Positions 7,726 to 15,009 of a stretch of 25,981 nucleotides of DNA are shown here, piece by piece; the first letter of the stretch is position 1; every line of letters starts with the position of its first letter. The DNA is from a virus: the IMG/VR virus record IMGVR_UViG_3300046758_000204, positions 1 to 25,981 of that record; one strand, 5' to 3'. Below the pieces are notes generated by a model. The model was given only the letters and a program-made list of their open reading frames with translations. It had not been told where the DNA came from and did no database searches. A program made the translations under genes and the position numbers.

Positions 7726-7974
7726 TTAATCGTAGTGTCCACCCAAAACAGCAACTTTTTTGATATCTTCGTTAAAAATTTCTGCTTCGCGTTCTTTCCA
7801 AGCCTTTTCAAACCCTGTTTCGTGGATATAACTTTCGTTATTTCCCCAAAGTCTTTTAAAGTATGAATCGTAGGTTTTTTCGACTTCTTCGTCGCTCCAG
7901 GATCTATCAATTAGTTTGCCTTTGATGATCCAGTTTAATCGGTTGGCTTCTTTACGTACAAATGGACTGCACAT
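7726..7974 (-). CDS. Small unknown protein, 82 aa
   Basis: 82 aa, not assigned to a family. It is charged and aromatic-rich (SWSDEEVEKTYDSYFKRLWG, FEKAWKEREAEIF), probably helical and soluble, with no membrane segment or metal motif. It is supported as a real gene by a strong GGAGGT site 6 bases before the ATG and a possible late octamer 34 bases upstream, the same spacing as for gp19. An overlapping 63-aa frame starting at 7910 lacks such support. It lies between gp13 and the kinase gene, both in the same direction. Confidence 0.75.
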   Translation of the reverse strand: MCSPFVRKEANRLNWIIKGKLIDRSWSDEEVEKTYDSYFKRLWGNNESYIHETGFEKAWKEREAEIFNEDIKKVAVLGGHYD

Positions 7975-7990
7975 TGTGGGACCTCCTATT

Positions 7991-8010
7991 GCTGTATATG
8001 TATTTACAGC
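7991..8010 (-). promoter_or_regulatory. Possible late octamer inside a short inverted repeat
   Basis: GCTGTA and TACAGC arms (6 bp, 8-base loop) enclose TGTAAATA on the minus strand (8008-8001), a degenerate late octamer. The predicted start near 7995 gives a 21-base leader ending in the GGAGGT-ATG of the 82-aa gene. The hairpin has no U-tract, so it is not a typical terminator. Confidence 0.4.
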
Positions 8011-8043
8011 ATAATAAGAAGTTAGCGTTAACGTGTGGGGGTT

Positions 8044-9018
8044 TTAGCCTATTGTGAATCCGTAGCCGACGCCGCCGCCTACTTGCTGTATTACTTCTTG
8101 ATCTAATTTTTCAATTTCCGCCATAGCTTCATTTTTAAGATCATTACCATTAAGAGTTGAGCCACCTTGCGGTCCTGCAATAGTAGCAAATTTTGAACGT
8201 GCTTCGCCTAGCATATATTTACATGTAGCAAGTGTATAATCTTTTACCCATTGATTGACTAAGTAATCTGACAATAGTTCGTCATCTGGTCTATAGTTAT
8301 AAGCATAAAGCATAATAGTTTCAGTTGCTCTAGGACGTTGCAACAGTGTTAATTTTTTAGTAGTATTGTTCCACTTAAATTCGATAAACGAACCAAACAT
8401 TCTTCCTACAAGTTCTTGATATTGACTAAACATATCGTATGTAGCTAATCCGCCCATATTTGAACTTGACAACAAATACGCATTTGTATATGCTAAACTA
8501 AACGGATCAAATAAACTGCCGCCGCCATTTTTTCCGTTTTCGTAAAGTTTTATACTTACAACATCGTTTAAATTTAAACCTGTATTAAAAGTAATGGTTC
8601 TTGAGTCGTTGTCAATTGCATAGGCAGTTGTTGTTATGCCATTTACAGTTACTACAACAGTTGCTATACTTGCTAGGTTATAATTTACATTAAATACCTG
8701 CTGTCCTTCTGTTGCTGTTTCGCCTGTTGAATATATTGGACCTCCAACTGCTGAAGTTCCTGGACGTGAGCCAATGCTTCTTCGAAAACATCTGCGAACT
8801 TCCATAACTTCCTTTGGAAGAGTATATTCATTAACATCTATACTAGTATCCATAAACAAGTATGATTCTTCAACTGCATTATCACTACGTTGTCTAAAAC
8901 GTGTGAGTGCTTTATTTAACGCTGTTTCGTAATGTACAGGATCTAACTCAACATCAATCATACCTCCGCCGAGCATAGCATTAACGTAGTCAAAAATTTC
9001 TTGTTTCATAGTGGCCAT
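8044..9018 (-). CDS. gp13: Neck protein gp13
   Basis: 324 aa from the ATG at 9018; T4 gp13 is 309 aa. With gp14 it seals the filled head and forms the platform for tail joining. Family features: the start MATMKQEIFDYVNAMLGGGM, then VELDPVHYETALNKALTRFR, DPFSLAYTNAYLL, YQELVGRMFG, and the C-terminal helical segment with VKDYTLATCKYMLGEARSKF. A TTG six bases upstream is possible, but GGAGA is better spaced for the ATG and the MAT start fits the family. It is transcribed divergently from gp14 from a shared double late promoter. Residues about 95-165 (Gly/Thr/Val-rich) look like an inserted beta region. Confidence 0.88.
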   Translation of the reverse strand: MATMKQEIFDYVNAMLGGGMIDVELDPVHYETALNKALTRFRQRSDNAVEESYLFMDTSIDVNEYTLPKEVMEVRRCFRRSIGSRPGTSAVGGPIYSTGETATEGQQVFNVNYNLASIATVVVTVNGITTTAYAIDNDSRTITFNTGLNLNDVVSIKLYENGKNGGGSLFDPFSLAYTNAYLLSSSNMGGLATYDMFSQYQELVGRMFGSFIEFKWNNTTKKLTLLQRPRATETIMLYAYNYRPDDELLSDYLVNQWVKDYTLATCKYMLGEARSKFATIAGPQGGSTLNGNDLKNEAMAEIEKLDQEVIQQVGGGVGYGFTIG

Positions 9019-9039
9019 AGACAAAGTTCTCCGTACAAG

Positions 9040-9058
9040 TATTTATCTAAGATAAATA
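9040..9058. promoter_or_regulatory. Divergent, palindromic pair of late promoters
   Basis: The 19-base block TATTTATCTAAGATAAATA holds GATAAATA on the minus strand (9047-9040, for gp13) and on the plus strand (9051-9058, for gp14), separated by only 3 bases. The gp13 transcript would start near 9034, with a 16-base leader containing GGAGA. The gp14 transcript would start at 9064, on the A of its ATG. Confidence 0.8.
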
Positions 9059-9063
9059 TGTAT

Positions 9064-10167
9064 ATGCCAAGACTTAGTTTATACAAACCCGAACGCGGCG
9101 CTGATTATAATTTTCTAGATAAACAAATTCTAGAAATGTTTACCATCGGCGGTACTGATCTCCATATATACAAATATATAGGAACCGACGACGGGACCAC
9201 AGTAAAAGATCATACACAAATACAAGACATGCTGTTTTTAGAAAATAGAGACCGCAAGTACGACAAAGATATTTACAGAATGAGAGGTATCTATAACGTA
9301 CAAGATAATGATTTTGATCTTAGTCAATTTGGATTGTTCTTAAGTAACGATACACTGTTTATGACCGTACATATAAGAAGTACTGTTGAAACATTAGGTA
9401 GAAAACTTATGCCCGGAGACGTGTTTGAGCTTCCTCATTTAATAGACGAGTATGCTGAAAATGATGCTAGTGTTGGTCTAAAAAGATTTTATGTAGTAGA
9501 AGATATTAATAGAGCCGCTGAAGGATTTTCACAGACTTGGTATCCACACTTGTATCGAGTTAAACTAAAACAAATATACGATGGTCAAGAATATAAAGAT
9601 ATTTTAGATTTACCTGCTGTAGAAGAAGATCCAGGTGGCGATAATTTAAGAGATATTCTTTCAACATATGAAAAGGAAATGCAAATTGCACAAGCCGTAG
9701 TTAGTGAAGCTACTACAGAAGTACAAAAATCAGGATACGACATTAGTCACTATTTTTCTCTTGCTGTTGACGATAACGGTATTGTTGAGTTAACTGAAAC
9801 TAAAGACTCTGCAGGTTTGTCGCAAATGGCACCACCGGATAGAGCAGGATATAGAGGCTATATAATAGGCGATGCAATATCACCCAACGGTGAAGCATTT
9901 GGCTTTGGAGTATCGTTTCCAGCCGATCCAGAAACTAATGATTATTTTTTAAGAACAGATTTTTTACCTAATCGACTATTTCAATTTAAAAATAACAAAT
10001 GGAATAAAGTTTATGACGTTAAACGTGCATTTGTTTACGGCGATGATAATACTAATACACAAAAAGGTGGCTTTATCAACAATACTGGTACAAACAATAT
10101 TGCAGGAGAACAAGTTCCTGAAAGACAGAGCTTGTCTAAAGCACTTAGACCTAAGGCGGATAACTAA
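9064..10167 (+). CDS. gp14: Neck protein gp14
   Basis: 367 aa from the ATG at 9064; T4 gp14 is 256 aa. The opening MPRLSLYKPERGADYNFLDK and the IGGTDLHIYKYIG segment match gp14 of marine T4-like phages as I know them. Gp14 acts with gp13 in head-neck completion. Further conserved-looking parts are MRGIYNVQDNDFDLSQFGLF and KLMPGDVFELPHLIDEY. An ATG at 9058 (adding MY) overlaps the promoter octamer and would lie upstream of the expected transcription start, so 9064 is preferred. No Shine-Dalgarno sequence is present. The stop overlaps the gp15 ATG as TAATG, so the two are translationally coupled. Confidence 0.88.
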   Translation: MPRLSLYKPERGADYNFLDKQILEMFTIGGTDLHIYKYIGTDDGTTVKDHTQIQDMLFLENRDRKYDKDIYRMRGIYNVQDNDFDLSQFGLFLSNDTLFMTVHIRSTVETLGRKLMPGDVFELPHLIDEYAENDASVGLKRFYVVEDINRAAEGFSQTWYPHLYRVKLKQIYDGQEYKDILDLPAVEEDPGGDNLRDILSTYEKEMQIAQAVVSEATTEVQKSGYDISHYFSLAVDDNGIVELTETKDSAGLSQMAPPDRAGYRGYIIGDAISPNGEAFGFGVSFPADPETNDYFLRTDFLPNRLFQFKNNKWNKVYDVKRAFVYGDDNTNTQKGGFINNTGTNNIAGEQVPERQSLSKALRPKADN

Positions 10168-11597
10168 TGCAACATTTTTATGACGGACAAATAAGAAGAT
10201 ACTTAACACAGATTATTCGTCTGTTTAGTCAGTTTAGTTATAAAGACGGACAAGGACGTTTAGTTCAAGTACCAGTCATGTACGGAGATCTAACTAGACA
10301 AGTTGGAAGTATTTTGCGTGATAATTCGGAAAATAAAATTCCTAGTGCTCCGCGAATGGCTGTATACATTACTAATTTAGAAATGGATACTGCAAGACTA
10401 GCTGATAGTAGTTATGTAAACAAATTAAATATAAGAGAACGAGCTTACGATGATTCTAATCAAGAATACTTAAATTCTTCAGGAAAAAATTATACTGTAG
10501 AAAGACTAATGCCTACTCCTTACAAACTTACAGTTAATGTAGATATATGGAGTACAAATACTGATCAAAAATTACAAATATTAGAACAAATCTTTATGTT
10601 GTTTAATCCTAGTTTAGAAATACAAACTACAGATAATTATATTGACTGGACTAGTTTAAGTGTTGTTAATATGGATAATATTAACTTTAGTAGTAGAACT
10701 ATACCAACCGGAACTGAAAACGAAATTGATGTTGCAACAATAACTCTTGATACACCAATCTTTATTAGCCCGCCAACTAAAGTTAAGAAGTTAGGCGTTA
10801 TTACTAAAATTATTACAGCCGTATTTGCCGATAATGGGCTTGAAGTGAACATAGATGAGAATGCATACACACAAAGTTTAGTTGAGCAAAAAATTAAAGA
10901 AAATGAAGAAACTACAAAAATTAATGAAGGCAAAAATCAAGCACTTACAAATGAAGATGCATTAGTTGTTACTACGTATCAAGATTACGATTTAGTGTTT
11001 ATTAATGGTGTTGCTAAACTAATGAAAAATGGTACTGTTGGCAATGAGTCATGGACTGCATGGATGATTGCACAACCATTTATATACGAGGCCGGAGTAA
11101 CTCAACTTAGACTGCAACGAGGAACAGGTTTAGAAATAGCTGGTACTGTTCAAATTAATACTGATGACGAAACTGAATTGGAAATAGTTAGCCTTGATGA
11201 AGATTCTTTACCATCAGATAGTGATATTACTGGCCCTAATGGTACTAGAGGAAGTGTAGAATATATTATTGATCCAACAAGATTTGACCCTCGTCAAATA
11301 CAAGATAGTTCATCTAATACAAGATTGTTATTGTTAGGTGACATTGGCAGTTCAAAAAATGTCGACGGCGCTGATGCTTGGAAAAATGAAGATAATACAG
11401 ATTTTATTGCAAGCGAAAACGACATTATTGAGTGGGACGGATTAAATTGGCACATTGTATTTGATGCAAGTACACAATCTAACGAAGCATTTGTAACTAA
11501 CCTTAATACACAAACACAATACAAATGGACTGGTGAAAATTGGATATTATCCTACGAAGGCGAGTATCCAAATGGCACTTGGAGAATGACATACTAG
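10167..11597 (+). CDS. gp15: Tail completion and sheath stabiliser protein gp15
   Basis: 476 aa; T4 gp15 is 272 aa. It caps the tail tube and sheath and provides the head-binding face. Family features lie in the first 230 residues: MQHFYDGQIRRYLTQIIRLF, VPVMYGDLTRQVGSIL, IPSAPRMAVYITNLEMD, YTVERLMPTPYKLTVNVDIW and a final PIFISPPTKVKKLGVI strand. The remaining about 240 residues are an extra C-terminal region, beta-rich and acidic, with WTAWMIAQPF and NLNTQTQYKWTGENWILSYEG; a similar extension is not in T4. It is co-transcribed with gp14 through a TAATG junction. Confidence 0.88.
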   Translation: MQHFYDGQIRRYLTQIIRLFSQFSYKDGQGRLVQVPVMYGDLTRQVGSILRDNSENKIPSAPRMAVYITNLEMDTARLADSSYVNKLNIRERAYDDSNQEYLNSSGKNYTVERLMPTPYKLTVNVDIWSTNTDQKLQILEQIFMLFNPSLEIQTTDNYIDWTSLSVVNMDNINFSSRTIPTGTENEIDVATITLDTPIFISPPTKVKKLGVITKIITAVFADNGLEVNIDENAYTQSLVEQKIKENEETTKINEGKNQALTNEDALVVTTYQDYDLVFINGVAKLMKNGTVGNESWTAWMIAQPFIYEAGVTQLRLQRGTGLEIAGTVQINTDDETELEIVSLDEDSLPSDSDITGPNGTRGSVEYIIDPTRFDPRQIQDSSSNTRLLLLGDIGSSKNVDGADAWKNEDNTDFIASENDIIEWDGLNWHIVFDASTQSNEAFVTNLNTQTQYKWTGENWILSYEGEYPNGTWRMTY

Positions 11598-11605
11598 CAT
11601 AATTA
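11598..11605 (+). promoter_or_regulatory. Possible late octamer before the Nudix gene
   Basis: CATAATTA differs from NATAAATA at one base and lies exactly 13 bases before the ATG at 11611, the same offset as at three other genes. It sits just past the gp15 stop. Evidence is modest because of the mismatch. Confidence 0.35.
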
Positions 11606-11610
11606 CTAGT

Positions 11611-12042
11611 ATGAAAGATATCGTTTGTAGTGGCGCACTACTTTATTCATTAGAAACAAATAGATTCCTGTTCTTACATAGAGCAAACGGAAAAAGAAAT
11701 AACGTTTGGGGATTAGCCGGCGGCGGCAATGAAGAAGGCGAAACTCCCTTTGAAGGTCTTAGTAGAGAAATCCAAGAAGAAATTGGTACATTAAATATTA
11801 AGAAAACAATACCTTTAGAAACATTTATATCTAATGATTCAAAATTTCATTTTCACACATATCTATGTGTAGTTGAAAAAGAGTTTTTACCAAAATTAAA
11901 CGGCGAACATGACGGATTTGCTTGGGTCGGTTTTGGTAAGTGGCCAAAGCCGTTGCACTCGGGTCTTATGAATACCCTTAATAGAAAGAGTAATATTACT
12001 AAACTAAAAACAGTTATTGATGTAATAAATTTACTTGACTAA
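11611..12042 (+). CDS. Nudix hydrolase
   Basis: 143 aa, a single Nudix domain. The Nudix box is complete at residues 38-60: G-x5-E44-x7-R52-E53-I-Q-E56-E57-I-G59, so the Mg2+-binding glutamates are present. Nudix enzymes hydrolyse nucleoside diphosphates linked to other groups, such as NDP-sugars, ADP-ribose, (d)NTPs or capped RNA; the substrate cannot be read from the sequence. WGLAGGGNEEGE and a substrate-side HFHTYLCVV strand are also present. It stands between gp15 and the heptose operon, and its 3' end contains the -35 hexamer of the hldE promoter. A link to nucleotide sugars is possible but inferred. No Shine-Dalgarno sequence precedes the ATG. Confidence 0.85.
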   Translation: MKDIVCSGALLYSLETNRFLFLHRANGKRNNVWGLAGGGNEEGETPFEGLSREIQEEIGTLNIKKTIPLETFISNDSKFHFHTYLCVVEKEFLPKLNGEHDGFAWVGFGKWPKPLHSGLMNTLNRKSNITKLKTVIDVINLLD

Positions 12043-12063
12043 ACCAACGGAGTATAGTATAAT
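12035..12063 (+). promoter_or_regulatory. Near-perfect sigma70 promoter for the heptose operon
   Basis: TTGACT (12035-12040), 17-base spacer, TATAAT (12058-12063). One mismatch in 12 bases, with optimal spacing. Transcription is expected near 12070, the A of the hldE ATG. The GGAG at 12049-12052 lies 17 bases before the ATG and upstream of the predicted start, so it would not be in the mRNA. Confidence 0.8.
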
Positions 12064-12069
12064 AAAATT

Positions 12070-13230
12070 ATGCAAGTATTAATCATTGGCGATATAATTA
12101 TCGATAGATATATTCACGGGACTACTACTAGATTAAATCCCGAAGCACCTGTTCCTGTTGTAAACGTTACTAAAGAGTATGACACGTATGGCGGTGCATC
12201 ATTAGTATTTAAAAACTTAGAGTCGTTAGGTGTTCACGTAACACAACTTCACTACGATGACGAGAAATCAATAAAAACAAGAGTTCTGAGCGATAATCAT
12301 TATATTACACGTATAGATCAAGACACTATTGCAAATGGTGATGATATTGCAAACGATGTTGAAGATCTTGATTTATCTAATTTTGATTATGTAATTCTAA
12401 GTGATTATAATAAAGGTGTGCTTGACAATGTACAAAGAATAATCAAGCATTGTAATAAGTTTAATTGTAAAGTCATTGTTGATCCTAAACGACATGCAGA
12501 CTATTATAAAGGAGCATGGCTTGTTAAACCTAATTCTAAAGAATTTAAAGAATTAGGGTTTGATAAATGGGACGGAAATATAATCATTACTAACGGTGGA
12601 AATGCATGTACAGCAGAATTAGATAATATTAGATATGTATCTAACCCAGATAAAGTTGAAGTATCAGATGTTACAGGTGCTGGAGATTGTTTTCTTGCAG
12701 GACTTGTGTATGGCCTAACTAACGAAATGAGTTTTCAAGAAGCCTTAGATGTTGCTGTTTCGTGTTCAACAGAAAGTGTAAAACATCACGGTACATATGT
12801 TCTTATGCCTAAAGATGTTAGGAAAAAAACAGTGTTTACTAACGGGTGTTTTGATGTATTACATACTGGTCATTTAACTCTTTTAAAAGAAGCTAAAGCA
12901 CAAGGCGATTATTTAATTGTAGGTTTAAATTCTGACGAATCAATACAACAGCTAAAAGGTAACAATCGACCATTTAACAACTATGCAATACGTAGGCAAC
13001 AACTTGAATTAATCCCTTATGTTGACGAGATTATTGAATTTAGCGAACCAACTCCAATTGAATTGATTAAAGATTTACAACCTAATTTAATTGTTAAAGG
13101 CGGCGACTATAAAATAGAAGATGTAGTTGGTCATGACATTGCTCCTGTATATATTGTTCCTACAGTTGAAGGACATAGCACAACAAATATTTTAAAGGCA
13201 CAAGATGAAAATACTAATAACAGGACATAA
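12070..13230 (+). CDS. hldE: HldE/RfaE: heptose-7-phosphate kinase and heptose-1-phosphate adenylyltransferase
   Basis: 386 aa, both domains present. The N-terminal PfkB-type kinase (about 1-245) has MQVLIIGDIIIDRYIHG, the NPEAPVPVV substrate loop, GGASLVFKNLESLG, LSDYNKGVL and the anion hole/catalytic DVTGAGD (200-206). The C-terminal nucleotidyltransferase (about 250-380) has FTNGCFDVLHTGHL with the HxGH motif at 265-268, then GLNSDESI, GGDYK and EGHSTTNI. It makes D,D-heptose 1,7-bisphosphate and, after GmhB, ADP-D,D-heptose. E. coli HldE has 477 aa, so the kinase domain is compact but no motif is missing. It heads the operon, and its end overlaps hldD by 26 bases. No usable Shine-Dalgarno sequence is seen; the promoter implies a leaderless start. 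Confidence 0.93.
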   Translation: MQVLIIGDIIIDRYIHGTTTRLNPEAPVPVVNVTKEYDTYGGASLVFKNLESLGVHVTQLHYDDEKSIKTRVLSDNHYITRIDQDTIANGDDIANDVEDLDLSNFDYVILSDYNKGVLDNVQRIIKHCNKFNCKVIVDPKRHADYYKGAWLVKPNSKEFKELGFDKWDGNIIITNGGNACTAELDNIRYVSNPDKVEVSDVTGAGDCFLAGLVYGLTNEMSFQEALDVAVSCSTESVKHHGTYVLMPKDVRKKTVFTNGCFDVLHTGHLTLLKEAKAQGDYLIVGLNSDESIQQLKGNNRPFNNYAIRRQQLELIPYVDEIIEFSEPTPIELIKDLQPNLIVKGGDYKIEDVVGHDIAPVYIVPTVEGHSTTNILKAQDENTNNRT

Positions 13231-14026
13231 AGGATTTATTGGACAAAATTTAACATTTTATCTACAAGACCATTATGAGCTATCAGGGTACGAATGGCAG
13301 CCTGATTTTTTGCCGGAGGTAGAAGGATTTGATTGGGTAATACATCTTGGTGCAATATCTGCTACAACAGAAAAAGACGTAGACAAAGTTATGCTACAGA
13401 ACTACGAATTTTCTAAATGGTTATATCATCAATGTAATACTAAAGGTGTAAACTTTCAATATGCTTCGAGTGCTAGTGTATACGGAACCAACTTAGACTT
13501 TAGCGAGGATGCTCCTAAGCAACCACAGAGTCCATATGCTTATAGTAAGTATCTTTTTGATAGATGGGTTTGGCATCAACATCAACACAATATTACAGTT
13601 CAAGGACTACGTTATTTTAACGTGTTTGGACCTTTTGAAGATCACAAAGATGATATGATGAGTCCGGTAAGCAAGTTTACTAAACAAGCTAAAGAAACAG
13701 GCACTATTACATTGTTTGAAAATAGTGATAATTATAAAAGAGACTTTATATCTGTTACTGATATTTGTGAAATACATTTACAATTATTAAAAAATAAAAA
13801 GTTAGGACTGTTTAATGCTGGCACTGGTGTAGCAACAAGTTTTCAAAAAGTAGCAGAGGTTATTGCTAAAAAGTATAATGCAAAAATAAATTACATACCA
13901 ATGCCTGCTAAATTAAAAGATCAATATCAAGAATACACATGTGCTGACATTTCTAAATTAAGTACAGTAACAAGTGGAATTAACTTTGAAACAGTAGAGG
14001 AATACATTAATGGAAAAAGCAACTAG
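13205..14026 (+). CDS. hldD: HldD: ADP-glycero-manno-heptose 6-epimerase
   Basis: 273 aa, an extended short-chain dehydrogenase. Visible are the NAD(P)-binding GHKGFIG (7-13), HLGAISATTE (47-56), the YASSASVYG strand with catalytic Ser, and YAYSK (Tyr111/Lys115). HldD-specific sequence includes RYFNVFGPFEDHKDDMMSP, LFENSDNYKRDFISV, GLFNAGTG, IPMPAKLKDQYQEYTCADIS; these parallel E. coli HldD closely from memory, which separates it from UDP-sugar epimerases. It converts ADP-D,D-heptose to ADP-L,D-heptose, the donor for GT9 heptosyltransferases. E. coli HldD is about 310 aa, so this is slightly compact. It overlaps hldE by 26 bases and the cupin gene by 17. Confidence 0.92.
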   Translation: MKILITGHKGFIGQNLTFYLQDHYELSGYEWQPDFLPEVEGFDWVIHLGAISATTEKDVDKVMLQNYEFSKWLYHQCNTKGVNFQYASSASVYGTNLDFSEDAPKQPQSPYAYSKYLFDRWVWHQHQHNITVQGLRYFNVFGPFEDHKDDMMSPVSKFTKQAKETGTITLFENSDNYKRDFISVTDICEIHLQLLKNKKLGLFNAGTGVATSFQKVAEVIAKKYNAKINYIPMPAKLKDQYQEYTCADISKLSTVTSGINFETVEEYINGKSN

Positions 14027-14396
14027 ATTAACTGGTGTAGTAGAAAAAGGTTGGGGTTACGAAATGATATGGGCTACCAATGAACACTACTGTGGCAAAA
14101 TTATGGTATTTAACAGAGAAGGTGCAAAAACTAGTATGCACTTTCACAAAGAAAAAGACGAAACTTGGTTTGTGAATAGCGGCAAGTTTAAAGTTGCATA
14201 TATTGATACTAATAATTCTACATTGTATGAAAAAGAATTAGGTGAAGGTGCAACATGGCATAATCCACCTTTACAGCCACACCAATTAATTTGTCTTACC
14301 AAAGAAGGAAGTGTTACTGAAGTTAGCACTGCTGATAGTGTTGAAGACAACTACCGAATTGGCCCGGGCGATAGTCAACAAATTGAAAGTAAATAA
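14010..14396 (+). CDS. ManC/phosphomannose-isomerase-type cupin
   Basis: 128 aa, a single cupin. Motif 1 is G38-x5-H44-x-H46-x4-E51-x6-G58; the motif 2 histidine is His91 in PPLQPHQL, so a 3-His/1-Glu metal site is likely. KGWGYE at the start and EVSTADSVEDNYRIGPGD at the end resemble the C-terminal cupin of bifunctional ManC (mannose-1-phosphate guanylyltransferase/phosphomannose isomerase). Such cupins interconvert ketose and aldose phosphates. Its place inside the heptose operon makes a sugar-phosphate isomerase role plausible, perhaps on sedoheptulose 7-phosphate; this is inference. The ATG overlaps the end of hldD, with GAGG upstream. Confidence 0.8.
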   Translation: MEKATRLTGVVEKGWGYEMIWATNEHYCGKIMVFNREGAKTSMHFHKEKDETWFVNSGKFKVAYIDTNNSTLYEKELGEGATWHNPPLQPHQLICLTKEGSVTEVSTADSVEDNYRIGPGDSQQIESK

Positions 14397-14397
14397 T

Positions 14398-15009
14398 ATG
14401 GAAATGCATGAAATATTTCCAGTCGGTATAATGCGGCATCATGTTGATAAAGAAATGGCCGACACAATGGAAACTGAGATAGTACCATTATTAGATAGAC
14501 TAGAACGCAATACACCTATATTAGATTCTGTTGGTGACGAGTATTTGTCAGTTGATACTATGTTTACTGATTTTTGGGACAACAAAATTCCAGTACACGA
14601 GATTGTTCCAGACTTTTGGAATGTAGTAAGAGAAGCCGCATATACATATGCTGATCAAACTAGTTATTTTATTAACCCTAATTTTAAAGTTCGATATTGG
14701 ACTCAAAACTATGTTGGCAGAGACAGACATGATATTCATCAACACGGTATAAATGGTATTAGCGGAACATACTTTGTTAGAGCAAATGAAAATGCAGGGC
14801 CTATAAGATTTTACAATCCTAATAATACAGCTGAATATGTTAGAGCTGGTAATCCGCTAAACAAGTATACACAAGGTCATCACGATATATGGCCAGAAAA
14901 AGGCTTACTGTTATTATTTCCGTCTTATATAAAACATGCTGTAGATTCTGGCAGGAACGAAGATGTTATCAGAACCTCAATATCATTTGATTGTTGCCCA
15001 GGAGTTTAG
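14398..15009 (+). CDS. Putative 2OG-Fe(II) oxygenase, tandem copy 1
   Basis: 203 aa. The C-terminal double-stranded beta-helix has the iron/2-oxoglutarate signature: H111-D112-x-H114-x-H116 in RHDIHQHG, a distal His180 in FPSYIKH, and Arg192 in RTSISFD for the cosubstrate. The pattern fits the 2OG-FeII_Oxy_5-like family frequent in marine T4-like phages. The substrate is unknown; a sugar or lipid in the same pathway is a contextual guess. The start at 14398 (MEMHEIF) follows the cupin stop by one base; ATG at 14404 is an alternative. An upstream in-frame start at 14311 lies inside the cupin gene and is rejected. It shares TDFWD-x-KI-x-VHE-x-VPDF with the next gene. Confidence 0.8.
   Translation: MEMHEIFPVGIMRHHVDKEMADTMETEIVPLLDRLERNTPILDSVGDEYLSVDTMFTDFWDNKIPVHEIVPDFWNVVREAAYTYADQTSYFINPNFKVRYWTQNYVGRDRHDIHQHGINGISGTYFVRANENAGPIRFYNPNNTAEYVRAGNPLNKYTQGHHDIWPEKGLLLLFPSYIKHAVDSGRNEDVIRTSISFDCCPGV

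Noticed and set aside
7719-7910. 63-aa minus-strand frame overlapping the 82-aa gene
   Set aside because: No ribosome binding site. The 82-aa frame has GGAGGT and a natural composition.
9001-9063. TTG at 9001 or ATG at 9058 as gp14 start
   Set aside because: 9001 lies inside gp13. 9058 overlaps the promoter octamer. The gp14 family begins with MPRLSLY, at 9064.
12049-12052. GGAG as ribosome binding site of hldE
   Set aside because: 17 bases from the ATG, and upstream of the predicted transcription start between the -35 and -10 hexamers.
14311-14397. Longer start for the first tandem oxygenase
   Set aside because: It would overlap the cupin gene by 86 bases. The extra residues are unlike the paralogue, which begins at the equivalent of 14398-14404.
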